A stretch of 64,000 bases of DNA from Raoultibacter massiliensis (GTDB lineage Bacteria; Actinomycetota; Coriobacteriia; Coriobacteriales; Eggerthellaceae). Shown here piece by piece: positions 48,150-56,769 of the stretch. Numbering within the stretch: position 1 is the first letter of the stretch; each line of letters begins with the position of its first letter. The stretch covers positions 684,423-748,422 of the forward strand of contig NZ_LT962671.1 in the NCBI RefSeq assembly GCF_900199545.1, given 5' to 3'. The notes below the pieces were generated by a model. That model worked only from the letters and a program-made list of their open reading frames with translations, did not search any database and was not told the origin of the DNA. Both the position numbers and the translations under genes were made by a program.

Positions 48150-49217
48150 ATGATAGAAAAGCTTGAAAAGATAATCGAGGCATACGAAGACCTGCAGACA
48201 AGGCTCGGCGATCCTGCCGTGCTCGCCGATCAAAAGGAATACAACCGCCTTGCGAAGGAATTTTCGAACCAGGGGCCACTTGCCGCGAAGGCCCGCGAAT
48301 TCGTGCAGGCGAGCGAAGATCTGGCGGCAGCGAAGGACATGCTCTCCGATCCCGATATGAAGGAATTCGCGCAGGAGGAGATCGCTGGCATCGAGGCGAG
48401 GCTTCCGCAGCTCGAAGAGGATATCAAGTTCATGCTCATTCCCGCCGATCCGGCCGACGACAAGGACATCATCGTCGAGATTCGCGCTGGAGCGGGTGGC
48501 GACGAGGCGGCGATCTTCGCAGGGGACCTCTACAAGATGTACGAGCGGTTCGCAGGCGAGCAGGGATGGAAGACCGAGACGCTCGACATATCGGCTTCGG
48601 AGGCCGGCGGCTACAAGGAGATCCAGTTCAAGGTGAAGGGCGATAAAGTGTATTCGGTCATGAAGTTCGAGAGCGGCGTGCACCGCGTGCAGCGCGTTCC
48701 CAAGACCGAAAGCCAGGGACGCATTCATACTTCCACGGCTACCGTGGCCGTGCTTCCCGAAGCCGACGAGGTCGAAGTGGACATCAACCAAAACGATCTG
48801 CGCATCGACGTGTACCGTGCGGGCGGCCCGGGCGGCCAATGCGTCAACACCACCGATTCGGCCGTGCGCATCACGCACATTCCCTCGGGACTCGTGGTGC
48901 AGTCTCAGGATCAGAAAAGCCAGCTGCAAAACAAGATAGCCGCCATGAGCGTTCTGCGCGCACGCCTGTACGAGAAAATGCTCGCCGAACAGCAGGCGGC
49001 CGAAGGAGCCGAGCGCCGCAGCCAGATCGGCACGGGGGACCGCTCCGAAAAGATCCGCACCTACAACGGGCCGCAGGACCGCGTGACCGATCACCGCATC
49101 GGCTACAACGGCACCTACAACGGCGTGCTTCTGGGCGCGGGCGGCGCAGGGCTTGCCGAGCTCATCACGGCTCTTCAGGCGGCTGATCGCGCGGCGAAGC
49201 TCGAACAGGCCGTATAG
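48150..49217 (+). CDS. prfA: Peptide chain release factor 1
   Basis: A 355-residue class I release factor reading UAA/UAG. The GGQ motif is GGPGGQCVN (about 225-233); the recognition motif in the RF1 PxT loop is [13 protein letters not shown]. The N-terminal helical domain begins [28 protein letters not shown] precedes ATG 48150; a 7-bp hairpin (48094-48112) lies in the leader. It heads a run that includes prmC, whose product methylates this GGQ glutamine. Confidence 0.97.
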   Translation: MIEKLEKIIEAYEDLQTRLGDPAVLADQKEYNRLAKEFSNQGPLAAKAREFVQASEDLAAAKDMLSDPDMKEFAQEEIAGIEARLPQLEEDIKFMLIPADPADDKDIIVEIRAGAGGDEAAIFAGDLYKMYERFAGEQGWKTETLDISASEAGGYKEIQFKVKGDKVYSVMKFESGVHRVQRVPKTESQGRIHTSTATVAVLPEADEVEVDINQNDLRIDVYRAGGPGGQCVNTTDSAVRITHIPSGLVVQSQDQKSQLQNKIAAMSVLRARLYEKMLAEQQAAEGAERRSQIGTGDRSEKIRTYNGPQDRVTDHRIGYNGTYNGVLLGAGGAGLAELITALQAADRAAKLEQAV

Positions 49218-49280
49218 CGTGCGAGCATTGCGGGCGAGAGCCTTCGGAGCGCTGGGGTGCGAAGCGGTCGGGAGATGCGC

Positions 49281-49826
49281 ATGAGCGCACGCGAAGCCCT
49301 GGAATCGCTCACCAAAGATCAGCTTATCGAGCTCGTCGAGGCGTATTCGAAAAACCTTATCGCCCTTGACGGCACGTGGTTTCAGTCGATAGAGGGCGAA
49401 CTTGGCATGGATGCGGCCATGCATCACGATGTGGCGGCATGGTCGCGGTTCACGGCAAGCGAGGCGCGCCGGTTGAAGCGCTTCCTCGGGCTTGCCGAGC
49501 GACCCGGCCTCGACGGGCTTGAAGCGGCGCTCGCGTTCAAGCTCAATACCCTTTCAAGCAGAGCGGAAACGAAATGGGAAGACGGCGCTCTTGTCTATCG
49601 CGTCGTGGAATGTCGCGTGCAGGTTGCCCGGGCGCGCAAGGGCATGGACTTCCATCCGTGCAAATCGGTGGGAATCGTCGAATACGGCGGCTTCGCACGC
49701 GCGATCGACGATCGCATACGATGCGAATGCCTGAGCTGCTTTCCCGAGATCTCCGATCGAACGTGCAGCTGCGCGTGGCGGTTCTTCCTTGTCGATAGCG
49801 GCCCTTTTGCTACAATCGAATCATGA
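49281..49826 (+). CDS. Cys-rich protein of unknown function (DUF6125-like, tentative)
   Basis: A 181-residue protein between prfA and prmC. The N-terminus SAREALESLTKDQLIELVEAYSKN is helical; the middle has TWFQSIEGELGMDAAMHHDVA with paired His; a C-terminal zone has six Cys in RCECLSCFPEISDRTCSCAWRF, which may bind metal or an FeS centre. Similar proteins are found in other gut anaerobes next to translation genes and may be DUF6125, but I am unsure. ATG 49281 is chosen over 49275 because GGGAG is 6 bp upstream. It overlaps prmC by 4 bp (ATGA). Confidence 0.78.
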   Translation: MSAREALESLTKDQLIELVEAYSKNLIALDGTWFQSIEGELGMDAAMHHDVAAWSRFTASEARRLKRFLGLAERPGLDGLEAALAFKLNTLSSRAETKWEDGALVYRVVECRVQVARARKGMDFHPCKSVGIVEYGGFARAIDDRIRCECLSCFPEISDRTCSCAWRFFLVDSGPFATIES

Positions 49827-50905
49827 ACGATACCTGGACCATACAAGCTGCGCTCGAATGGACGGTGGGATACCTCGAGCGCAAAGGCGACGAGAATCCA
49901 CGGCTGTCGTCGCAGTGGCTCTTGAGCGAAGCGACCGGTCTTTCCCGCATCGAGCTCTACGCGCACTTCGATAAGCCTTTGAGCATGGAGGAGCGCGAGG
50001 TTCTGCGCAAATACGTTGCGCGCCGCGGTGCGGGCGAGCCTTTGCAATACATCACCGGGGAAGTGGGGTTTCGCCATATCTCCGTTAAGGTTGAACCAGG
50101 CGTGCTCATACCGCGCCCCGAAACCGAGGTTTTGGTCAGCGAGGGCCTTGCCGTTCTGCCCGCACCGCCGAAGCGCATCGCAGCCGATGCGCTTGCGTCC
50201 GATGATCTCCCTGCGGGCGCGGTTGAAAGATCCGAGGCAGCCGCAGATGGCACGGCGGGCGGTGCGGCATCGACGGTAGAAGAGGATCTGCTTGTCGCGC
50301 CTGATGGCAAAGAAAATGGAGCGGCTCGGAAAGCTGGAAGCATCGGGTTGGATGGAACCCCTGAGCTCCTGGTTGCCGATCTGTGCACGGGCACGGGGTG
50401 CATCGCCTGCTCGATTGCCTACGAACATCCGGAAACCAGGGTGATCGCAACCGACATCGCCCCCGAGGCCGTCGCACTTGCCCGCAAAAACGCAGAGCTG
50501 CTCGGGCTGGCGGATCGCATAGAGGTTATCGAATGCAGCCTTGGGGAGTCCGTTGCCGCCGAGCTCATCGGATCGTTCGACCTCGTGATCTCGAACCCGC
50601 CCTACATTCCCACCGCAGTGCTTGCCGATATTCCGAAAGAGGTATCCGATTTCGAGCCTTCGCTGGCCCTTGACGGGGGAGCCGACGGCCTCGATCTGTT
50701 CAAACCGCTCGTCGCGTGGTCCGTGCGCGCCCTCAAGCCCGGTGCCTATATGGCGGTCGAGCTGCATGAGACGTGCCTGGACGAAGCGGCTGCCATCGCG
50801 CGGCAAGCGGGCTTCATCGCTGCGAAGGTCGTGGAGGATTTGGCGGGGCGTCCCCGCATACTGGTGGCACGCAAGCCGTTCGACGAAGATGAGGAGCGAC
50901 GGTGA
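49823..50905 (+). CDS. prmC: Peptide chain release factor N5-glutamine methyltransferase
   Basis: A 360-residue SAM methyltransferase that methylates the GGQ glutamine of RF1 and RF2. The N-terminal helical domain is followed by a SAM domain with LLVADLCTGTGCIAC (about 180) and the catalytic NPPYIPT (about 258). An insert of about 70 residues, rich in Ala/Gly/Asp, sits between PETEVLVSEGL (about 100-110) and the SAM domain; typical PrmC is about 280-290 residues. The start overlaps the preceding gene by 4 bp, so it is translationally coupled. Confidence 0.93.
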   Translation: MNDTWTIQAALEWTVGYLERKGDENPRLSSQWLLSEATGLSRIELYAHFDKPLSMEEREVLRKYVARRGAGEPLQYITGEVGFRHISVKVEPGVLIPRPETEVLVSEGLAVLPAPPKRIAADALASDDLPAGAVERSEAAADGTAGGAASTVEEDLLVAPDGKENGAARKAGSIGLDGTPELLVADLCTGTGCIACSIAYEHPETRVIATDIAPEAVALARKNAELLGLADRIEVIECSLGESVAAELIGSFDLVISNPPYIPTAVLADIPKEVSDFEPSLALDGGADGLDLFKPLVAWSVRALKPGAYMAVELHETCLDEAAAIARQAGFIAAKVVEDLAGRPRILVARKPFDEDEERR

Positions 50906-50970
50906 GCGGAACCGTGAACGAGCCCAAGAACAAGTCCGCAGTCGCGCAATGATGCGAGAGGAGTTGCAGC

Positions 50971-51822
50971 ATGTCTGACACCGAAAACCTCATAGAAAAC
51001 CTTTGCGAAGCGGCCGCCTGCATCGAAAAGCGTTTGTGCGGCCGCGCTCCGAAGATCGGCATCATATTGGGATCGGGGTTGAATCCGCTTGCCGACGGGA
51101 TAGCCGATCCGATCCATGTGCCCTTCGAAGAGGTCCCCCATATGAAGAAAAGCACGGCGGAGGGCCATGTCGGGCGTTTCGTCTGCGGCGAGCTTGCAGG
51201 CAAACAGGTGCTGTGCATGCAAGGGCGTCTGCATGCCTACGAGGGCAATTCTGCTCAGGAAGTCGCCTTTCCCGTGTGGGCGATGGCTCGCCTCGGCATC
51301 GAGCAGCTCATCACCACCAATGCGGCGGGAGGTATCAACGAAAGCTATCGCGAAGGTGATTTCTGCATCATGGCCGACCAGATCAATATGACGGGGCGCA
51401 ACCCCGTCGCCGATCCGGCAGCGGCCGAGCTTGCTGAACGCTTCTTCAGCATGACCGATGCATTCGACCCCGCGCTGCGCGCCATCGCGCACGAGTCGGC
51501 GCGCGAGGGCGGCGTGCGGGTACAGGAAGGCGTGTACCTCGGTTTGCTGGGGCCGAGCTTTGAAACACCTGCGGAAATACGGGCGTTTCGCGCATGGGGA
51601 GCCGATACGGTTGCCATGTCGGTGTGCGAAGAGGTCATCGCGGCGCGCCATCTGGGCATGAAGGTGCTCGGAATTTCGCTTGTATCCAACATGGCTGCGG
51701 GAGTGGGAGCCGTCGGCGGTGTGGGCGGTGCGTCGCCCAACGGCGAGGAAGTGATGGATTGCGCGAAAATGCGCGAAGGGGATTTCATGCGTCTTATCAC
51801 CGGCATAGTAGCGCGGATGTAG
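50971..51822 (+). CDS. Purine-nucleoside phosphorylase
   Basis: A 283-residue trimeric-type (PNP-I) phosphorylase that splits guanosine/inosine (and deoxy forms) into base and ribose-1-phosphate. Motifs: IILGSGLNPLAD (phosphate loop), GRLHAYEGNSAQEVAFPVWAM, TTNAAGGINESYREGDF and GPSFETPAEIRAF. The C-terminal half has SNMAAGVGAV. GAGAGGAG precedes ATG 50971. It follows prmC by 65 bp in the same operon. Confidence 0.95.
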   Translation: MSDTENLIENLCEAAACIEKRLCGRAPKIGIILGSGLNPLADGIADPIHVPFEEVPHMKKSTAEGHVGRFVCGELAGKQVLCMQGRLHAYEGNSAQEVAFPVWAMARLGIEQLITTNAAGGINESYREGDFCIMADQINMTGRNPVADPAAAELAERFFSMTDAFDPALRAIAHESAREGGVRVQEGVYLGLLGPSFETPAEIRAFRAWGADTVAMSVCEEVIAARHLGMKVLGISLVSNMAAGVGAVGGVGGASPNGEEVMDCAKMREGDFMRLITGIVARM

Positions 51823-51823
51823 C

Positions 51824-52702
51824 ATGGGAAACGCATCCCGCATCGGAGGCGTCTGCTTCGAAGAATGCAGCGAGATCGAATCTGCGAAGGGCGATTGCGC
51901 GGCGCGTCTTTCGATCCACGTGCTTGCGAGCGGGAGCGGCGGCAACGCCTCGGTCATCGTCGATGGAGCGACCGGCAAGGCCATCGTCATCGATTGCGGC
52001 ATATGCAAACGCGACTTCTTTTCCCGATGCGAGGAGGCGGGCGTTTCCCTTGCGAACATCGAAGGCATCCTCATCACGCATGAGCACACCGATCATACCA
52101 AGGGGCTCGGCGTAGCATTGCGCGGCATGGCGAAGCTCGGCCTCGAGCCGGCGGTATTTGTAAGCGAGGGCGTGCACGCGAAGAGCTCCGAGATCCGTGC
52201 ACTCGATGCCATGGCCGATATTCGCCCCTATACCGATGCCGACGCCCTCTCGCTTGGCGGCATGCTGGTTCATCCGTTTGCGACTTCGCACGATTCGGTT
52301 GAGTCCTACGGGTTTCGCATCGAGGGTCCGGCTGGCGATGCTCTGGGATTCATGACCGATACGGGTATTGTGACCGATGCTGCGTTCGCTCACCTGAAGC
52401 GGTGCCGGATACTCGCCATCGAGAGCAACCATGACGAAAAGCTGCTGGCCGAAGGCCCGTATCCGTATGTGGTGAAACGGCGTATCGCTTCGGACGCCGG
52501 TCATCTTTCAAACGTCCAATCGGCCGACGTGCTCGAAGGATTGCTTTGCGACGAGCTTGAGCACGTCATCGCCATGCACGTTTCGGAGAACAACAACACC
52601 TACCGGCTTCCGGAAGACGCGCTTTCGGAAGTGGTCGCGCGAAACGCCCATGCTGCTCGCGTGCAGGTTGCCTATCAGCATATGCGCGTGAGCGCCGAAT
52701 AA
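51824..52702 (+). CDS. MBL-fold metallohydrolase, YycJ/WalJ-like
   Basis: A 292-residue metallo-beta-lactamase-fold hydrolase. It has LASGSGGNASVIVDG, VIDCGICKRDFF, and the metal motif THEHTDHTKGLG (about 84-95), then FATSHDSVESYGF and the downstream GHLSNVQ. WalJ-type enzymes act as 5' exonucleases in double-strand DNA metabolism near the WalKR system elsewhere; here it stands alone. A 30-residue N-terminal extension precedes the normal start, so a later start is possible. It begins one base after the phosphorylase stop. Confidence 0.92.
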   Translation: MGNASRIGGVCFEECSEIESAKGDCAARLSIHVLASGSGGNASVIVDGATGKAIVIDCGICKRDFFSRCEEAGVSLANIEGILITHEHTDHTKGLGVALRGMAKLGLEPAVFVSEGVHAKSSEIRALDAMADIRPYTDADALSLGGMLVHPFATSHDSVESYGFRIEGPAGDALGFMTDTGIVTDAAFAHLKRCRILAIESNHDEKLLAEGPYPYVVKRRIASDAGHLSNVQSADVLEGLLCDELEHVIAMHVSENNNTYRLPEDALSEVVARNAHAARVQVAYQHMRVSAE

Positions 52703-52852
52703 ACCCGTTGCGCCGAGCAGGCGCTTCCACGCCAGCTGTCTTGTTTCGGCGGTGCTGGAAGACGAGCCGTCCGATTCGTTTCTGCATCTTGGCTGGCCCG
52801 GCTTCGGCAAAGGGGTCTGGTTCGTCCGATTCTCGCGTTTTTCGCTCGGGCG

Positions 52853-53782
52853 CTACTCGTCGAACAGCTCGGTTGAGAAGTAACGCTCGCCGGTGTCGGG
52901 CAGGATGGTCACGACGGTTTTTCCCGCACCGAGTTTGCGTGCGAGCCTGCGTGCGGCGGCGACGTTCGTTCCGCTCGAGACACCGACCATGAGGCCTTCT
53001 TCGCGGGCGAGCAGGCGTGCGGTTTCAAGCGCCTCCTCGTCGGAAATCACGCAAACGTCGTCGTAGATGTCTTGGTCGAGGATATCGGGGATGAGTCCGT
53101 CGCCGATCCCCATCTGCAGATGGGTTCCGATGCCGCCGCCCGAGAGGATCGCGGCGTTTTCCGGTTCGACCGCCCAGATGGATACCTTGGGATAGAGGGC
53201 CTTCAGCACTTGGCCGATGCCCGAGATGGTGCCTCCGGTACCGATGCCCGCGCAGAAACCGTGAATGGGCCCTTCGACGTCTTCGAGGATTTCGAGGGCG
53301 GTGTGGTACTTGTGCGCAAGCAGGTTATCGACGTTTTCGAACTGTTGGGGGATGTAGACGCGCGAGTCTTCGGCGGCAAGGCGCTCGGCGGTGGCGATGC
53401 ATTCGGCGATGCACTTGCCGATATCGCCCTCGTCGTGCACGATGATGACTTCGGCTCCGTAGTGGCGGACGAGTTTGCGCCGCTCGACGCTCACCGAATC
53501 GGGCATGATGATTTTTGCCGCATAGCCCTTGACGGCGCATACGAGTGCGAGGCCGATGCCTTGGTTTCCACTGGTGGGCTCCACGATGATGGTGCCTGGT
53601 CCGATGTCTCCGCGGGCTTCCGCGGCGGCGAGCATCTGGAAGGCGGTTCTCGTTTTAATGGAGCCACCGACGTTGATGCCCTCGTACTTGACCAATATTT
53701 GGGCGGCATTTTGTTCGGAAAAATGATTGAGGCGGATCATGGGCGTGCGGCCCATGGCTTCAAGGACGTTGTCGTAGATCAT
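52853..53782 (-). CDS. cysK: Cysteine synthase / O-acetylserine sulfhydrylase family
   Basis: A 309-residue PLP enzyme. The PLP lysine is K43 in NVGGSIKTRTAF, where most cysteine synthases have NPxxSxKDR, so the D-to-T change is notable. PTSGNQGIG binds the substrate carboxylate, GIGTGGTISG the PLP phosphate, and the C-terminal VGVSSGTNVAAA is standard. It makes cysteine from O-acetylserine and sulfide; the variant loop leaves room for a related substrate. ATG 53782 is preferred over a TTG at 53815. Confidence 0.93.
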   Translation of the reverse strand: MIYDNVLEAMGRTPMIRLNHFSEQNAAQILVKYEGINVGGSIKTRTAFQMLAAAEARGDIGPGTIIVEPTSGNQGIGLALVCAVKGYAAKIIMPDSVSVERRKLVRHYGAEVIIVHDEGDIGKCIAECIATAERLAAEDSRVYIPQQFENVDNLLAHKYHTALEILEDVEGPIHGFCAGIGTGGTISGIGQVLKALYPKVSIWAVEPENAAILSGGGIGTHLQMGIGDGLIPDILDQDIYDDVCVISDEEALETARLLAREEGLMVGVSSGTNVAAARRLARKLGAGKTVVTILPDTGERYFSTELFDE

Positions 53783-54084
53783 GCTGTAGTCTTTCGCGAT
53801 AGCGGGCAGGGGCAAGCTTCAGCCGCCCTAAGGCGACCAAGTTCTATTGTACCATCGCAGCAAGGTCTGCCCTGCGAGAGCGCGCCGGTCTGTTCAAGAG
53901 GCGTTTCGGGGGGGGGGAGGGACGATATCTCGTGCTCCTTGCACCCGAAAGAGCCGAGAGGGGCGCAGAGCTTGCGCGTTTGGCCTTTGTTCGCTGCGCA
54001 AGGGGAATCGGAAGATTGCGCCCAAGGCATGCGAATGCGGGTATGCGGAGATGAAGGGCATTCGCATGCCCGCCTTTGGCGGAT
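53783..54084. other. Intergenic region with a G10 tract
   Basis: This 302-bp stretch between cysK and the C39-like gene has no credible gene. Its main feature is an uninterrupted run of ten G (53908-53917) followed by AGGG. Confidence 0.55.
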
Positions 54085-55038
54085 CTACGCGTCGGCGGCG
54101 GGTGCGGATATCGCCCAGAGCGATTCGGATTGATCGAGGATATCCTCGAAGCTCCATCCTCTGCTGCTGCGAGAGTCGCTTGCGGGGTCGTGCACGACGA
54201 GCTTGCTGTCCATATCGATGCCCGAAAGCACGATGAAGCTTTGCGTATCGGTGAAATCGCCGGGGCCGACAACGCATATCACGGGGTTTCCCGCGATGAT
54301 CTGCTTGCGAAGACTGGGTTCGTCAGCGGGTACCTCGGCTGCTTGCAGGCCGAGGGCGCTTGCCGTTTCGGCGACGAACGCCGGGTCGGTCGTTTCTTTC
54401 GAGGCGAATCCTTCGCTCTCGATTATCTTCGCGATATCGTTCGGCAGCGTTTCGTTCGATCCAGTGATCGCGACGTATGCCATCGTCATGCTCACAGGGG
54501 CCTGCCCGCAAGCGCCGAGTGTCGAAGAAGCGTAAGCGCGCTCCGACCACTGCAGGTCGTTTTGGTACAGGTTGGGCACTTTGCCTTTCATCCAATCCTG
54601 CTGAGGCGTGCTCGTTGCGGTTTTGGCCGTTTTCACTTCTTCGTCGAAGGGAAGCAGCGGCAGCGATCCCGAGAACACGTGCGATTCGTCGAGGGCGTTG
54701 GCATTGCTTTGGGAGACGCCGAGCGCGATTGTCCCGATACCGAAGGCTATCAGAGCGGCCAAGACGACGAATGCCCCTGCCGTGTAGCGTCTGCCGGCGC
54801 GTCTTCGCTCGCGATATGCTTCGATGGGGGTGAGGAGGGCCGGATTGCTTGTCTGCGCGGTGCCCGTCCAGTTGAAACGGCTGATACGCCGGGGGGCGGG
54901 TTTGCCAGGGTCCGCTGGGCCGCAGGGCGCGGTTTCGGCATGGGGAGCTTCGGTGTGGGCACCGCTGATTTCCGGTTCGGGGATGATGCGGTATCCGCAT
55001 GAATGAAACGACAGGTAGAGCCTGTGCGGATACGACAT
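54085..55038 (-). CDS. Membrane-anchored C39-like protein, probably inactive peptidase
   Basis: A 317-residue type II membrane protein. About 85 cytoplasmic residues precede a membrane helix (RYTAGAFVVLAALIAFGIGT); the outer part matches the C39-like peptidase fold (VPNLYQNDLQWSERAYASST). The Cys is kept in GACGQAPVSMTMAY, but the usual catalytic His before FIVL (GHFIVL) is Ser here (QSFIVLSGID), so proteolysis is unlikely. GAAGAGG sets ATG 55038. The role could be binding a wall peptide; it is monocistronic. Confidence 0.8.
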   Translation of the reverse strand: MSYPHRLYLSFHSCGYRIIPEPEISGAHTEAPHAETAPCGPADPGKPAPRRISRFNWTGTAQTSNPALLTPIEAYRERRRAGRRYTAGAFVVLAALIAFGIGTIALGVSQSNANALDESHVFSGSLPLLPFDEEVKTAKTATSTPQQDWMKGKVPNLYQNDLQWSERAYASSTLGACGQAPVSMTMAYVAITGSNETLPNDIAKIIESEGFASKETTDPAFVAETASALGLQAAEVPADEPSLRKQIIAGNPVICVVGPGDFTDTQSFIVLSGIDMDSKLVVHDPASDSRSSRGWSFEDILDQSESLWAISAPAADA

Positions 55039-55336
55039 GTGCCTCTTCCCCCTATTCCCGATAACCTATTTCCGATAAACGCCATGCAGAGCGAACGCGA
55101 TTAACCCAGTATACATGCAGGTAACTGCATACCGTCGTCGAAACCGGTTAATGTGCCAAGATGTTGAACGTACGTTACCGGGCGTTACCGGGCGAAAACC
55201 GCAGAACGGAAGCTCGTATCAGCATCTCGAACGCTCATGCGGCTTTGCGTTGGCCGTCGTTTCCGTTCCCTTTCTCGAACAGCTTTGGTGCCCTTCAGCG
55301 GTTGATAAGATCATCCCTATCGAAAACAGGCCCGAA

Positions 55337-55492
55337 AATGGCGGTCAAGGCAAGCTTCCGTCGGCCTCGCCGCGTCCGGATCGCTCTCTTGCCGACGTTT
55401 GCGCAGGTCGCGAAAACCCGAATCGCGAAGGCGCTGCCCGAAACGCCCGAAACGGCGCATGTTCTTGACAGAAGCTTGCCTTGACCGCCATT
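55337..55492. repeat. 156-bp element with 22-bp perfect terminal inverted repeats
   Basis: 55337-55358 and 55471-55492 are exact reverse complements (AATGGCGGTCAAGGCAAGCT plus TC). The inner 112 bp has no open frame of note. The shape fits a non-autonomous transposable element (MITE-like); no target-site duplication is visible, so a long-hairpin RNA is the alternative. Confidence 0.6.
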
Positions 55493-55596
55493 CAGAGCGG
55501 CATTTTAGCTAAGGAAGAGCTTCCCTTGCTCCGCGAGGCGCTTCGAGCGGGCGAGGCACTCGGCCGCGCTTTTCGCAAAGTCCTTCGATGACGGCG

Positions 55597-55740
55597 CTTC
55601 CCGGGCAAGCCTTCGGCACCCGTGCCTTCCGGGCAAGCCTTCGGCGCCCATGCCTCCCGAGCGAGCCTTCGGCATCCGTGCCCGATGTGCAGCCGTTGGC
55701 ATCTATTCTTCCTAAGCCTAAGCAAGCTTTCGGCATGTGC
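55597..55740. repeat. Tandem array of about 28-bp repeats
   Basis: Five units: 55597-55625, 55626-55653, 55654-55681 (about 80% alike, core AAGCCTTCGGC or GAGCCTTCGGC), then two degenerate units to 55740. Length is not a multiple of three and there is no spacer, so it is neither coding nor CRISPR. Confidence 0.75.
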
Positions 55741-55845
55741 GGCTAACGTGTGGGTTGTTTCGAGGCGAAACGTATGACTCGCTTGACAATAACGAGCACA
55801 AAAGGCATGCTTGCGCACTAGCGGTTCGAACAAGGGGGTTGCCGC

Positions 55846-56769
55846 GTGCTTCTGGACGACATCGAAATCTTCATGGTCATATCGGAGACGAAGAGCCTCT
55901 CCCAAGCGGCGGAGCGGTTGTACATGTCGCGCCCCGGTCTTTCGCAGAAAATCGCCGCCATCGAGGCGCGCTACGGAACGAAGCTCTACGAGCGTACCTC
56001 CACGGGTGTCGTTCCCACGGCGGCGGGCCAGATCGTGACGAAGTTCGCGAAGAAGATATCGACGCTCGAAAACGCGCTTGCATCGGAGCTTGCTGCGGTC
56101 GACGAGCATTTCGACAACACCATCGAAGTGGGTATGAGCTTCAACGACGGCGTTGCTCTGTTGCCGGGTCTCGTTAAAAAATTTCACGATGAACACCCCG
56201 AAGCCCTCGTTCATCTCGACGCAGGTTACGAACCCGAGCTCATGGCGAAGCTCAAAGCCGGCAAGCTCGATTTTGCCATCCTCGAAAACCAGCCGCTCGA
56301 AGACGGCCTGTCGCGCGAGACGCTCGGGTACAAGCGCTTGGTGTTCTGCGCTCCCGACAAGCCGCCGTACAATTCCGTGCCACAGCCGGTCAAGATCGAA
56401 ACGCTGCTCAAGTGGCCCATGATCATCTACGAATGGAATTCGGGCCGTCATATGGTGGGAAACCGCCATTTTCGCGAGCGGTACGGCATCTCGCTGACCG
56501 ATCACAATATGGTGGCGCAGTTCGATACCCACGAGGCCATGGTGAACGGCGCCCGAGCGGGGCTCGGGTGGGCGAGCATTCCGGAATGCATTGCGGAGCG
56601 ATATCGTAACGAGCCGGGCCTCATCTGGTTCAAGGTGGACACCGATCCCATGCGCTATCCGGTCGATCTGACGTGGCATACCGGTCATATCATGTCTGAT
56701 CAGGCACGTTTGTTTATGGAGTTCATCAGAGAAAACGTTCCCGACGGCTATTTCGGGAAGCACGCCTGA
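55846..56769 (+). CDS. LysR family transcriptional regulator of the molybdoenzyme operon
   Basis: A 307-residue LysR regulator with helix-turn-helix KSLSQAAERLYMSRPGLSQKIAAIEARYGTKLYERT in shorter segments (about residues 15-50) and an effector domain from about 88. A GTG start at 55846 follows AAGGGGG. The gene is 420 bp upstream of the molybdoenzyme gene on the same strand, with a T-N11-A palindrome between them, so it most likely controls that operon in response to the operon's substrate. Confidence 0.92.
   Translation: MLLDDIEIFMVISETKSLSQAAERLYMSRPGLSQKIAAIEARYGTKLYERTSTGVVPTAAGQIVTKFAKKISTLENALASELAAVDEHFDNTIEVGMSFNDGVALLPGLVKKFHDEHPEALVHLDAGYEPELMAKLKAGKLDFAILENQPLEDGLSRETLGYKRLVFCAPDKPPYNSVPQPVKIETLLKWPMIIYEWNSGRHMVGNRHFRERYGISLTDHNMVAQFDTHEAMVNGARAGLGWASIPECIAERYRNEPGLIWFKVDTDPMRYPVDLTWHTGHIMSDQARLFMEFIRENVPDGYFGKHA

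Larger units (their letters stand above)
55039..55845. other. Gene-free, repeat-rich intergenic region
   Basis: This 807-bp region has no credible gene on either strand. It holds a 156-bp element with inverted ends, an array of about 28-bp repeats and, at the left, a 10-bp tandem TTACCGGGCG pair near 55180. Confidence 0.7.

Noticed and set aside
55597..55740. Tandem repeats considered as a CRISPR array
   Set aside because: Units abut without unique spacers and decay steadily, and no cas gene is in the window.
55492..56763. 423-residue minus-strand frame
   Set aside because: Antisense to the LysR gene. Its N-terminal repeats come from the non-coding tandem array.
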